Shown here one piece after another: positions 51,936 through 60,379 of a DNA stretch of 64,000 nucleotides (position 1 is its first letter; each line of letters starts with the position of its first letter). Source of the stretch: Nocardioides pinisoli (GTDB lineage Bacteria; Actinomycetota; Actinomycetes; Propionibacteriales; Nocardioidaceae); the NCBI RefSeq assembly GCF_024199985.1, contig NZ_JANARS010000001.1, positions 620,001 to 684,000 of the forward strand, written 5' to 3'. Under the pieces are notes generated by a model. It ran no database searches and was not told the origin of the DNA. It was given only the letters and a program-made list of their open reading frames with translations. The translations under genes were made by a program, and so were the position numbers.

Positions 51936-53105
51936 TCAGTCCGCGGGCAGGTAGACCCGCTGCGGGATGGTGTCGTAGACGGACGGGTCGAGCGTGTCGA
52001 TCGAGCCGTCGGCGACGGCGTCGACCAGGCCGCCGAGACCGATCTCGATCTGCTTGCGCAGCATGCCGTTGCGCTTCATGCCGTCGTACTGCGTCTGGCT
52101 CGAGGTCTCGAACAGCACCACCGCGCTGCCGCGGAGGGCGAACGAGCCCAGCGCGGTGCCCGGCAGGTTGGTGTCCTGCGGGTAGAGCGTGACGTCGCCG
52201 TAGCCGGACTGGCCCTGGTCCTGCAGCGCCTCGTAGACCGCGACGTTGGCGCGCTGAGAGGCCTCCATGTCGAACTTCGGCCACGTGCCGAACTCGGCCG
52301 GGTCGTCGATGAACTTCGCCGAGATGGACAGCGGCGACATGCTCTCGAGGTCCTCGGTGGCGTAGCAGGACCACTGGTTGTGCAGGTCGACGAAGTAGTC
52401 GACCGTGCCGAACTCGGTCTCGAGGCCGCGGTAGACGTCGCGGACGGTCTGGGACTCGGGCGTGATGTACCACCCGGTGTCGGCGCTGTTGCCCGGGAAG
52501 TCGGCGGGCTGCGGGACGTAGTCGAGGTCGGGGTTGAAGTCGCGGTTGACGTCGAACCCACCGACGCGGGTGTTGTAGTTCCACGCCGGTGCCACGCCCG
52601 CGAGCTGGGGGAACGCCGCGACGACGTCGGCCCAGGTCATCTCGTTCTGGCGGGTGTCGCGCTCGCCGCCGTCGACGTTGAGCCGCGGGATCGCGACGAT
52701 CGTGACCTCCTCGCGGAGGGCGGCGGCCTCGGGCGTCGAGCCGCCCCAGCGGCGGAGCAGGTCGAGGAGCGCCTCGGTGCCGTGGTTCTCGTTGCCGTGG
52801 ATCTGCGACTCGACGAAGACGACGGTGTCGCCCTCGCCGACGCGCGCGGTGTAGATGTCGCGGCCCTGGTTGCTCTGGCCCACGACCTCGACGTCGACGA
52901 GGCCCTTGGTGGAGCGCTCGATGCCCTCGAGGGTGCGGCTGAGCTGGGCGTGGTCGACGAAGCCGTTGTTGCCCGAGCCCGAGGCCTCGGTGCCGCAGTG
53001 CGACTGGGTGGGGATGGCGTTCGCCGGTGACGAGGTGGTGGTGGCGACGATCCCGAGAGGAAGGGCCAGTCCGGTCAGGACGGCCGTCCAACGTCGTGCA
53101 GACAT
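51936..53105 (-). CDS. Secreted M14 zinc carboxypeptidase
   Basis: The 389-residue precursor has a signal peptide (residues 1-30, ending in Ala-x-Ala). Its M14 metallocarboxypeptidase domain has zinc ligands His103 and Glu106 in QIHGNENHG, a later His in FVDLHNQW, and the catalytic Glu in VVLFETSSQ. The substrate-binding stretch VGGFDVNRDFNPDLDY is also conserved. It removes C-terminal residues from peptides outside the cell. Monocistronic. The upstream 53106-53280 region holds a divergent promoter area. Confidence 0.9.
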   Translation of the reverse strand: MSARRWTAVLTGLALPLGIVATTTSSPANAIPTQSHCGTEASGSGNNGFVDHAQLSRTLEGIERSTKGLVDVEVVGQSNQGRDIYTARVGEGDTVVFVESQIHGNENHGTEALLDLLRRWGGSTPEAAALREEVTIVAIPRLNVDGGERDTRQNEMTWADVVAAFPQLAGVAPAWNYNTRVGGFDVNRDFNPDLDYVPQPADFPGNSADTGWYITPESQTVRDVYRGLETEFGTVDYFVDLHNQWSCYATEDLESMSPLSISAKFIDDPAEFGTWPKFDMEASQRANVAVYEALQDQGQSGYGDVTLYPQDTNLPGTALGSFALRGSAVVLFETSSQTQYDGMKRNGMLRKQIEIGLGGLVDAVADGSIDTLDPSVYDTIPQRVYLPAD

Positions 53106-53229
53106 GCAGTCTCCGCATCAGTTGTGCCCGGCGAGCCGAGCGATCGACAGGTCCCTGCACCGTAGGTCGGCCCACCGACACGGCACCAGCGACCTTCGGC
53201 TCACTCCGTAGGGGGGATTGCATCGACCG

Positions 53230-53253
53230 GCCCGTGCCGGGTACCGCACGGGC
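53230..53253. other. Hairpin in the leader of the SDR gene
   Basis: GCCCGTGC (53230-53237) pairs perfectly with GCACGGGC (53246-53253) across an eight-base loop, 28 bp before the SDR start. It might influence translation or be incidental GC pairing. Confidence 0.4.
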
Positions 53254-53280
53254 TGACCACCCCTGCGACGAAGGACGACG

Positions 53281-54201
53281 ATGAGCAACGACGGACAGGC
53301 CGACCAGACCCGGCAGGACCCCACCGAGGTGCACGAGCAGCCCGACACCGAGGGCGAGCAGCTGCCGAGGCCCGGCGACGAGGACTCGGTCACCGGCGAG
53401 ATGGGGGAGAAGCCCGACCACGGCGAGGAGACGTACGTCGGCCACGACCGGCTGCTCGACCAGGTGGCCGTCATCACCGGCGGCGACTCCGGGATCGGTC
53501 GCGCGGTCGCGCTGGCGTTCGCCCGCGAGGGTGCCGACGTGGTGATCGCCTACCTCGAGGGCGAGCACGACGACGCACGCGAGACCGCCCGCATCGTCGA
53601 GGACGCCGGCCGTCGCGCGGTGCTGGTGCCGACCGACCTCGTGGAGGAGTCGGCGTGCCAGGCGCTGGTCGACACCGCGGTCGAGGAGCTCGGCCGCATC
53701 GACATCCTCGTCAACAACGCGGCCTACCAGATGGCCCAGCCCGGCGGTCTGGCCGACATCACGACCGAGCAGCTCGACCGGGTGATGCGCACCAACGTCT
53801 ACGCCATGTTCTGGCTGTGCCGGATGGCGCTGCCGCACATGAGGGCCGGCTCGACGATCATCAACACCTCGTCGGTGCAGTCGTCCTCGCCGTCCCCGGA
53901 GCTCCTCGACTACGCGACCACCAAGGCGGCGATCGTGAACTTCACCCGCGGCCTCGCCGAGTCCGTCGCCGAGAAGGGAATCCGCGTCAACGCCGTCGCG
54001 CCCGGCCCCATCTGGACGCCCTTGATCCCGGCCACCATGCCCGCGGAGAAGGTCGCGTCGTTCGGGGAGCAGACCCCGATGGGCCGGGCCGGACAGCCGG
54101 CCGAGGTCGCGACGGCGTTCGTGTTCCTCGCCTCCCCGGAGTCGAGCTACATCACCGGCGAGGTCATCGCCGTCACCGGCGGCAAGCCCGTCACCATGTG
54201 A
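53281..54201 (+). CDS. SDR family oxidoreductase (YhdF/general stress 39-like)
   Basis: The 306-residue protein has an acidic N-terminal extension of about 60 residues, then a classical SDR domain: ITGGDSGIGRAVA (cofactor), NNAAYQM, TSSVQSSSP with the catalytic Ser, and YATTKAA with Tyr and Lys. The end TGEVIAVTGGKPV is usual for the family. The long N-terminal part and the sequence type match Bacillus GspA/YhdF-like stress SDRs. Substrate unknown. Confidence 0.9.
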   Translation: MSNDGQADQTRQDPTEVHEQPDTEGEQLPRPGDEDSVTGEMGEKPDHGEETYVGHDRLLDQVAVITGGDSGIGRAVALAFAREGADVVIAYLEGEHDDARETARIVEDAGRRAVLVPTDLVEESACQALVDTAVEELGRIDILVNNAAYQMAQPGGLADITTEQLDRVMRTNVYAMFWLCRMALPHMRAGSTIINTSSVQSSSPSPELLDYATTKAAIVNFTRGLAESVAEKGIRVNAVAPGPIWTPLIPATMPAEKVASFGEQTPMGRAGQPAEVATAFVFLASPESSYITGEVIAVTGGKPVTM

Positions 54202-54207
54202 GGGGTG

Positions 54208-54639
54208 TCAGTCCCAGAACCACAGCAGGAGCTCGGTCGCCAGCGGCGTGGCGAGCCAGGCGACCGACGCTCCTGCTACCCCGGCCGCCACGGCGTAGAG
54301 GGCCACCTGGCCCCGGGTGAGCGTCCGCCGCCAGGCCCACAAGTCGAACGCCGACCACATCGTCACCCCGGCGGAGACGAACGGCACCGTCGGCACCCCG
54401 ACGACGGTGACGAACAGGACCGCTCCGCCGAGGGGGGTGTCGTAGGGCCACATCGTGCCGAGGTCGTGGGCGAAGATCGTCTCGCCGGCGGGGCGCTGGT
54501 GCACGCCGTTGGCGTAGTAGGGCAGCACGAGCCCGACGACGTACGGCACCCAGCACAGGAGGGCGACCACGAACGCGAGGCCCGGACGACGGCGTCCCAC
54601 TGCCACCACAGGCTGGGTCTCCGAGGGCAGGACCGTCAT
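54208..54639 (-). CDS. Small polytopic membrane protein
   Basis: The 143-residue product has four hydrophobic segments (about 22-42, 68-88, 90-100 with a break, and 112-135), Trp/Tyr at the membrane faces, and no other recognisable motif. It lies convergent with the SDR gene and on the same strand as the epimerase gene at 54700. Family not recognised. Confidence 0.7.
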   Translation of the reverse strand: MTVLPSETQPVVAVGRRRPGLAFVVALLCWVPYVVGLVLPYYANGVHQRPAGETIFAHDLGTMWPYDTPLGGAVLFVTVVGVPTVPFVSAGVTMWSAFDLWAWRRTLTRGQVALYAVAAGVAGASVAWLATPLATELLLWFWD

Positions 54640-54699
54640 GACTGCAGTCTGCGCCCTCGGCCCGACCGAGCCATCGCCCCGATCGGGGATGTCGCCCGC

Positions 54700-55515
54700 T
54701 CAGCCACCGACCGCCGCGTAGCCCTCCCGGTAGGACGGGTACGTCGGTGCCCAGCCGGTCGACCGCAGCCGCGCGTTGGAGAGCCGCTTGCCGTGGCCCT
54801 GCGCCGGGTCGGCGGGCGGGGGGGCGGGGGCCCCGAGGGGCCCGGCGAGGAAGGCCGCGACGTCCCCGAGCTGCGCCGGCTCGTCGTCGGTGCCGAGGTA
54901 GAGCGGCTCGGGCTCGGCGGGCATCGTCAGCAGGTGCACGACGGCCGCGGCGGCGTCGGTGCGGTGGATCCGGTTGGTCCAGCGGTGCGGGTCGTCGACG
55001 CGGCCCTCGCGGACCTGGTCGAGCAACCGCGTGCTGCTGCCGCCATAGAGCCCCGACAGGCGCAGGACGGTCCCGTGCGGGACCCGCTCGTGGAACGCCT
55101 CCTCGGCCGCCACCAGCATCCGGCCCGGGCCGTCGCTCGGCGCCGGGGGCGTCGTCTCGTCCGCGAGGTCGGGGAGGTCGCCGCCGCCGTGCACGGCGGT
55201 CGACGACACCAGGACCGCCCGATCCGGCGGTGCGGCCAGGGCGTCGAGGGCGCGCGCCATCCCGTCGACGTACGTCGCCCGGTAGGACTCCCCAGTCCGC
55301 GGCCGGGCGGTCAGCGCGACGACGACGAGGCGGGGTCGTACGTCGGACAGGTCGGGCGCCTCGCGCGTCAGGTCGACCGAACGGCCGATGATCGGCGGCG
55401 GCACCTTCGAGGTGTTGCGACGCAGGGCTAGCACGCCGTGGCCGAGGTCGGCCAGGCGCAGGCCGACCGCAGCACCGAGGTCACCGGCGCCGACGAGCAG
55501 GACGTCAGGGGTCAC
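54700..55515 (-). CDS. NAD(P)-dependent epimerase/SDR-like protein
   Basis: The 271-residue protein opens with a Rossmann motif LLVGAGDLGAAVGLRLADLGH and shows extended-SDR features such as VLVSSTAVHGGG. The usual YxxxK is not evident (a Tyr occurs in LSGLYGGSS). It resembles the YeeZ-like putative NAD-binding group. Its GTG at 55515 has TACGGT seven bases upstream; an ATG at 55542 would add nine residues. Function unknown. Confidence 0.75.
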   Translation of the reverse strand: MTPDVLLVGAGDLGAAVGLRLADLGHGVLALRRNTSKVPPPIIGRSVDLTREAPDLSDVRPRLVVVALTARPRTGESYRATYVDGMARALDALAAPPDRAVLVSSTAVHGGGDLPDLADETTPPAPSDGPGRMLVAAEEAFHERVPHGTVLRLSGLYGGSSTRLLDQVREGRVDDPHRWTNRIHRTDAAAAVVHLLTMPAEPEPLYLGTDDEPAQLGDVAAFLAGPLGAPAPPPADPAQGHGKRLSNARLRSTGWAPTYPSYREGYAAVGG

Positions 55516-55522
55516 ACGCGCC

Positions 55523-55528
55523 ACCGTA
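55523..55528 (-). promoter_or_regulatory. -10 hexamer TACGGT, leaderless start
   Basis: Minus-strand TACGGT ends seven bases before GTG 55515, which is the reason that start was chosen. Confidence 0.5.
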
Positions 55529-55648
55529 GCGAGCGGGGCCATGCTGTCAGAGCATCGCGCAACGCCCCCTCGGCCAGGTCGGTGAGCACCGCCACATCTG
55601 CCCGGACACCGTGCGCATGCCCGGCCGCCGAGCCGGGAACGAGCAGGG

Positions 55649-56884
55649 ATGACCGATCTCGGACTCCTGCTCGTGCGCCACGGCTACGACGCCGTCGCGC
55701 GTGACCGCACGGCGCGCGGCGGCGCGGACACCTACGTCTCGCGCCTCCTCGGCCGCCGCGCCGTGGTGCTCGGCGACCCCGACGGCGCGCGCGCCTTCTA
55801 TGACGAGTCGCTCGCGCGCCGATCCGGCGCCGTGCCGCCACCGCTCGCGTGGCTGCTGTTCGGTCGCGGCGCCGTGCACGGGCTGGACGGGACCGAGCAC
55901 CGCGACCGCAAGCGGCTGTTCCTCGACGTCCTGGACCCCGACCGGCTCGGTGCCCTCGTCGAGGAGGTGCGCGGGGCGCTCGTCGCCCGCGCCGTCGGCT
56001 GGACCGGCCGTGAGGTCGACCTCCACCGCGAGCTGGTGAGCGTCTACGGCGCGGCGGCCCTGCACTGGGCCGGGCTCGACGTGTCGCGCCGCGAGGCCGA
56101 CCTGGTCAGCCGCCGGCTCGCCGAGATCGTCGACGGCTTCGGCTTCGCCGGACCGGCGCACGCCCGCGGCTGGCGCGCGCGGCGCTGGTGCGAGCGCTGG
56201 GCCCGGGAGGCCGTGCGCGACGCGCGCGAGGGGCGTACGAGCCCGCCGGCCGGCAGCGCGCTGGACATGGTCGCGGCCACCGACCTCGACGTCCGCGACG
56301 CGGGCGTGGAGCTGCTCAACGTGCTGCGCCCGACCGTCGCCGTCAGCTGGCTGGGCTGCTTCGCCGCCCTCGCGCTGGCCTCGGTGCCCGCAGAGGAGCG
56401 CGAGCGCCTGGCGCCGCCCGAGGCGGTCCACGACCGGTACGCGTTCGCGCAGGAGGTCCGGCGCACGTCGCCGTTCGTGCCGGCGCTCACCGCGCTGGCC
56501 GTGCGAGACGCGGAGGTCTCCGGCGTCCGGGTGCGCCGGGGTGACCGGCTGCTGCTCGACGTCGTCGGCATCGACCACCACGAGAGCCGCTGGCCGGCAC
56601 CTCGCGTCTTCGACGCCGACCGCTTCCTCGACCACGACGAGGTCGCGGCGGAGACCGCGTTCGACCTCGTGCCGCAGGGAGGTGGGCACCCGTCGGGCCA
56701 CCGGTGCCCGGGCGAGTCCCTCACCCTGCGCCTGCTGTCCGAGACGATCCGGGTGCTGGCCGGGCTCGAGCTCGAGGTCACCCCGGGTGCCGCGGACGCG
56801 ACCCGGATGCCGACGCTGCCTGCGGGGATCGGCCGCGTGCGGATCGCGCCCGTATGGGCCGGCTCGGCGCGGGCACTGGGATGA
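55649..56884 (+). CDS. CYP152-type fatty-acid peroxygenase (cytochrome P450)
   Basis: The 411-residue P450 has the Cys loop PQGGGHPSGHRCPGE with heme-ligand Cys353. It lacks the usual acid-alcohol pair in the I helix and instead shows NVLRPTVAVS with Arg227-Pro228, the hallmark of CYP152 enzymes such as P450 SPalpha and BSbeta. These use hydrogen peroxide, with the substrate carboxylate bound by that Arg, to hydroxylate or decarboxylate fatty acids, so no redox partner is needed. Its stop lies two bases from the YihY start, so the two are probably co-transcribed. Confidence 0.9.
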   Translation: MTDLGLLLVRHGYDAVARDRTARGGADTYVSRLLGRRAVVLGDPDGARAFYDESLARRSGAVPPPLAWLLFGRGAVHGLDGTEHRDRKRLFLDVLDPDRLGALVEEVRGALVARAVGWTGREVDLHRELVSVYGAAALHWAGLDVSRREADLVSRRLAEIVDGFGFAGPAHARGWRARRWCERWAREAVRDAREGRTSPPAGSALDMVAATDLDVRDAGVELLNVLRPTVAVSWLGCFAALALASVPAEERERLAPPEAVHDRYAFAQEVRRTSPFVPALTALAVRDAEVSGVRVRRGDRLLLDVVGIDHHESRWPAPRVFDADRFLDHDEVAAETAFDLVPQGGGHPSGHRCPGESLTLRLLSETIRVLAGLELEVTPGAADATRMPTLPAGIGRVRIAPVWAGSARALG

Positions 56885-56885
56885 C

Positions 56886-57968
56886 ATGACACACCGATCC
56901 ACCTCCACCGGCGACACCGAGTCCACGAGCGAGGAGCGGGAGCGGACGGCTCCCGGGCCCGACGCGCCCGGCAAGCCCGACTCGCCCGGCGATCTCCGCA
57001 AGCCCACCTGGGGCTACTCCCTGCGCAAGGCACTGCGCGAGTTCATGGACGACCAGTGCACGGACCTGGCAGCCGCGCTGACCTACTACTCCGTGCTGGC
57101 GCTGTTCCCGGGGATCATCGCGCTGCTCTCGCTGGTCGGCCTCGTCGGCCAGCAGCAGCAGACGGTCGACACGCTCCTGCAGATCCTGCGCGACATCGGC
57201 GCGTCGTCGGCCGCGGACACGCTCGAGCCGACCATCACCCAGCTGGCCGCGAGCCAGGGCGCCGGGCTGGCGCTCGTCATCGGTCTCCTGGCCGCGCTGT
57301 GGTCGGCCTCCGGCTACGTCAACGCCTTCAGCCGCGGGATGAACCGCATCTACGAGATCGACGAGGGGCGCCCGATCTGGAAGCTCCGTCCCGTCATGCT
57401 CCTCATCACCCTCGTGACCGTCCTGCTGGCCGCGCTCGTCGCGGTCGGCCTCGTGCTGACCGGGCCGGCGGCCGAGGCGGTCGGCCGGGCGATCGGCCTC
57501 GAGTCGACAGCCGTGACCGTGTGGAGCATCGCCAAGTGGCCGGTGCTGCTGGCGGTCGTCGTCCTCATCGTGGCACTGCTCTACTACGCCACCCCCAACG
57601 TCAAGCAGCCCAAGTTCCGCTGGGTCAGCGTCGGCGCGATCATCGCGATCGTCGTATGGATCATCGCGTCGGCCGCGTTCGGCTTCTACGTCTCGAACTT
57701 CTCCAGCTACGACAAGACCTACGGGTCGCTGGCAGGCGTCATCGCGTTCCTGCTGTGGCTCTGGATCACCAACCTCGCGCTGCTCTTCGGCGCCGAGGTC
57801 GACGCCGAGCTCGAGCGCGGTCGTCAGCTGCAGGCCGGGATCGCGGCCGAGGAGGAGCTGCAGCTGCCCCCGCGCGACACCCGCAAGTCCGAGAAGGCTG
57901 CGGCCAAGGAGCAGGAGGACATCGAGCGCGGCCGCAAGCTGCGCGAGTCGCAGGGACGCCGCTCCTAG
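56886..57968 (+). CDS. YihY/virulence factor BrkB family membrane protein
   Basis: The 360-residue protein has an acidic, disordered N terminus (1-45), six membrane segments with the conserved region TYYSVLALFPGIIALLSLVG in pattern and NAFSRGMNRIYE and YGSLAGVIAFLLWLWITN, and a charged coiled tail. This is the YihY (formerly called ribonuclease BN) family; its function is unsettled. The gene begins two bases after the P450 stop and overlaps the PfkB stop by four bases at its 3' end. A link to membrane lipid modification by the P450 is only suggested by position. Confidence 0.9.
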   Translation: MTHRSTSTGDTESTSEERERTAPGPDAPGKPDSPGDLRKPTWGYSLRKALREFMDDQCTDLAAALTYYSVLALFPGIIALLSLVGLVGQQQQTVDTLLQILRDIGASSAADTLEPTITQLAASQGAGLALVIGLLAALWSASGYVNAFSRGMNRIYEIDEGRPIWKLRPVMLLITLVTVLLAALVAVGLVLTGPAAEAVGRAIGLESTAVTVWSIAKWPVLLAVVVLIVALLYYATPNVKQPKFRWVSVGAIIAIVVWIIASAAFGFYVSNFSSYDKTYGSLAGVIAFLLWLWITNLALLFGAEVDAELERGRQLQAGIAAEEELQLPPRDTRKSEKAAAKEQEDIERGRKLRESQGRRS

Positions 57969-58909
57969 CGCGCGCCCGAGGCCAGGAAGGCGTCCACCTC
58001 GGCGGCGGTCGGGGCGGACTCCGGCCCGCGCCGGGTGACCTTGATGGCGGCGGCCGCGTTGGCGCGTCGGCAGCCCTCGTCCCACGGCGTACCGGCCGCG
58101 ACCTCCGCCAGCAGCGCGCCGGTGTGCGTGTCGCCCGCGCCGTTGGTGTCGACCGGCGTCTGGGGGAAGCCCGGGACGTAGGTCGTCTCGCCGCCGACGT
58201 GGACGGCGCAGCCCTCTGGGCCGTCGCGGACGATCGCGACCGCGTCGCCGCGCAGCAGCGGGGCGACCGCGGTGGTGAGCGCGGAGAGGTCGGTGGGTAC
58301 GTCGTCGCCGACCGCGCGCAGGACGTCCTCGGCCTCCTCGGCGTTGCTCGACCAGACGTCGGTCACCTCGAGCATCGCGGCGCGGACGTCGGCGTCGAGG
58401 CCGGCGAAGGCCGCGCCCGGGTCGAGCACCACCGTCACGTCGGGGTGCAGCGTCGGCAGCCAGGCGAGCAGCGGGTCGCGGGTGGTGTCGAGGGCGAGCG
58501 AGAAGCCGGTGACGCAGACCACGTCGCCGGCACCGGGGGCGGAGGTCGCCAGCGACCCGACACTGATCCGGCGCTCGGCGCCCAGCGTCGTGACGAAGGT
58601 CCGCTCGGCGCTCGGCTCGACCATCACCACGCAGATGCCGGTGTCGAGGTCCTCCACGGGGGCCGCGGAGGCGGCGATGCCCTCCCGGTCGAGCGCCTGC
58701 CGGACCAGGTCGCCGTGCGGGCCGGTGCCGTGGGCGCCGGCGTGCACGCAGTCGGCGCCGAAGCGCGCCGCCGCGACGAGCACGGTGACCGCCCCGCCGG
58801 CGTAGTCGGTGGCGGACGAGGCCATCACGTTCTGTCCCCGGTCCGGCAGGTCGGGCACCTCGACGACGACGTCGACCAGGGCCTGGCCGGTGTGGATGAC
58901 GCGGCTCAT
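57965..58909 (-). CDS. PfkB family sugar/nucleoside kinase
   Basis: The 314-residue ribokinase-fold protein has an N-terminal GQALVDVVVEVPDLP lead, DYAGGAVTVLVAAARFG substrate loop in pattern, and a C-terminal DTNGAGDTHTGALL motif with the catalytic Asp and the anion hole. The substrate (sugar, nucleoside or myo-inositol-like) cannot be decided. Its ATG overlaps the isochorismatase stop (ATGA). An isochorismatase/nicotinamidase-like hydrolase next to a PfkB kinase could mean nucleoside salvage; this is an inference. Confidence 0.9.
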   Translation of the reverse strand: MSRVIHTGQALVDVVVEVPDLPDRGQNVMASSATDYAGGAVTVLVAAARFGADCVHAGAHGTGPHGDLVRQALDREGIAASAAPVEDLDTGICVVMVEPSAERTFVTTLGAERRISVGSLATSAPGAGDVVCVTGFSLALDTTRDPLLAWLPTLHPDVTVVLDPGAAFAGLDADVRAAMLEVTDVWSSNAEEAEDVLRAVGDDVPTDLSALTTAVAPLLRGDAVAIVRDGPEGCAVHVGGETTYVPGFPQTPVDTNGAGDTHTGALLAEVAAGTPWDEGCRRANAAAAIKVTRRGPESAPTAAEVDAFLASGAR

Positions 58910-59460
58910 GCGGGGTCCGTCCCGAGCACCTCGTCCGTGGTGGCCAGCGTGATCTGCGGTGGGTAGAGCCCCATCACGTCCATCGCGGCCCGGTGGTTGT
59001 CCGGCGTCGAGCCGGCGCACGCGTCCGTGACCACGGTGATGGTCGCGCCGGCGTCGGCGGCCGCGAGCGCGGTCGAGACCACGCAGCAGTCGGTGCTGAC
59101 CCCGGCCAGCACCAGCCGGGGGAGGGGCCCGGTGACCGCCTCCAGGTCGGGACCCCACTTGCCGAAGGTCGGCACCGAGACGACGGTGTCGGAGAGGCCC
59201 TGCGCCTCGGGCACGAGGTCGAGCAGCGGGTCTTCGTGGGGCACGTCGGCGAACGGCCAGGCGTCGAGGTAGGCCCGCCAGCTGCCCTGCGGGTCGCGGG
59301 CGGGCACCCAGCGCGTGACCACGGTGCGCCGACCCGCGGCGGAGGCGAGTCGTCGTACGGGCTCCACGATGTCGGGGAACATCGGCGACCCCCACGCGCT
59401 GTCCGGGGAGGCGAAGATCCGCTGCGGGTCGATGACGACCAGCCAGGCGTCGGGGTGCAT
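58906..59460 (-). CDS. Isochorismatase-family cysteine hydrolase
   Basis: The 184-residue protein has the catalytic triad of the family: Asp11 in VVIDPQRIF, Lys101 in FGKWGPDL and Cys126 in STDCCVVST. This matches nicotinamidase and other amide hydrolases rather than true isochorismatase, which has an acyl carrier partner. It forms a two-gene unit with the PfkB kinase downstream. The ATG at 59460 lies just after the terminator of the ABC operon. Confidence 0.9.
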   Translation of the reverse strand: MHPDAWLVVIDPQRIFASPDSAWGSPMFPDIVEPVRRLASAAGRRTVVTRWVPARDPQGSWRAYLDAWPFADVPHEDPLLDLVPEAQGLSDTVVSVPTFGKWGPDLEAVTGPLPRLVLAGVSTDCCVVSTALAAADAGATITVVTDACAGSTPDNHRAAMDVMGLYPPQITLATTDEVLGTDPA

Positions 59461-59480
59461 GCCGCCACCCTGTCAGACGA

Positions 59481-59520
59481 CATCAGCGGCCGCCGGTCCC
59501 CCGACCGGCAGCCGCTGATG
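59481..59520 (-). terminator. Long hairpin after the ABC exporter operon
   Basis: CATCAGCGGC (59481-59490) with GCCGCTGATG (59511-59520), and inner GCCGGTC/GACCGGC pairing, make an 18-pair imperfect stem with a CCCC loop. It lies 23 bp beyond the ABC permease stop and 21 bp before the isochorismatase start on the same strand. It would end the former transcript. Confidence 0.8.
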
Positions 59521-59542
59521 GGCACGAGGAAGTAGAGGGGAT

Positions 59543-60379
59543 CTACTTGACCTCGGCACGCAGGATCGCGCGCAGGCCGATGGCCAGCGGGATCCAGAGC
59601 CACACCAGGGTCGAGACGCCGAGCTGCTGCCAGTACTCGGCGGTCATCGTCTGGTCGAAGAGCCGGGTGACGGCGAAGTTCACGTCGACCCACGGCTGCA
59701 GGTCGCGGAACCACTCCTGGAAGGCGGCCAGCGTCCCGAAGGCGACCGGCAGGACGAGCGAGTACACGAAGTAGCCCACGATCGCCCCGGCCGAGCTGCG
59801 GAACAGCACGCCGAGCATGAAGCCCATCAGCATGCCGAGGACGTTGGCGAGCACGATGTTGCCGAACTGGGTGAGCGTGATGTCCCACGTCGCGTCGAGG
59901 CCGGTGATCGCGGAGCCCACGACGTTGCCGACCGCGCCGACCGCGAGGGCCAGGAACATCGCCGCCACGCCGACCAGCAGCGTGGAGACGACCTTCGCCG
60001 ACATCACCCGCCCGCGCCACGGCACGAGGGTGTAGGTCGTCAGGCCGGTGCGCTGGCTGTACTCACTGGTGACCGACAGGATCGCGATGATCGGCAGGAC
60101 CACCGACAGCGGCATGCCGATCGCGCTGGAGAACGTGTCCTGGGTGATCGCCTCGTCGGGCGCCCAGATGATGACGGCCGCCGTGGCGAGCACGGAGACG
60201 ATGCCGACGCTGGCCATCAGCCAGAAGCCCGCGCGGGTGTCGAACATCTTGCGCAGCTCGACGCCGACCAGGCGCGTCATCGGGATGGGTCGTACGCCGC
60301 GGCGCGGGGCGGGTGCCTCCGGTGCGGCCGCCGTGGGCACGGCGGGGACCTCGGTGGCGAGCTGGGTCTGGGTGGTCAT
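59543..60379 (-). CDS. ABC transporter permease (ABC-2 type)
   Basis: The 278-residue membrane protein has a 35-residue Pro/Ala-rich cytoplasmic start, then six hydrophobic segments and an amphipathic helix with VGVELRKMFDTRAGFWL, typical of ABC-2 permeases of the antibiotic/lipid export type. The ATG overlaps the stop of the ATPase gene upstream (ATGA). Both therefore form a two-gene exporter. The exported substrate is unknown; resistance to a small molecule is usual. Confidence 0.9.
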   Translation of the reverse strand: MTTQTQLATEVPAVPTAAAPEAPAPRRGVRPIPMTRLVGVELRKMFDTRAGFWLMASVGIVSVLATAAVIIWAPDEAITQDTFSSAIGMPLSVVLPIIAILSVTSEYSQRTGLTTYTLVPWRGRVMSAKVVSTLLVGVAAMFLALAVGAVGNVVGSAITGLDATWDITLTQFGNIVLANVLGMLMGFMLGVLFRSSAGAIVGYFVYSLVLPVAFGTLAAFQEWFRDLQPWVDVNFAVTRLFDQTMTAEYWQQLGVSTLVWLWIPLAIGLRAILRAEVK

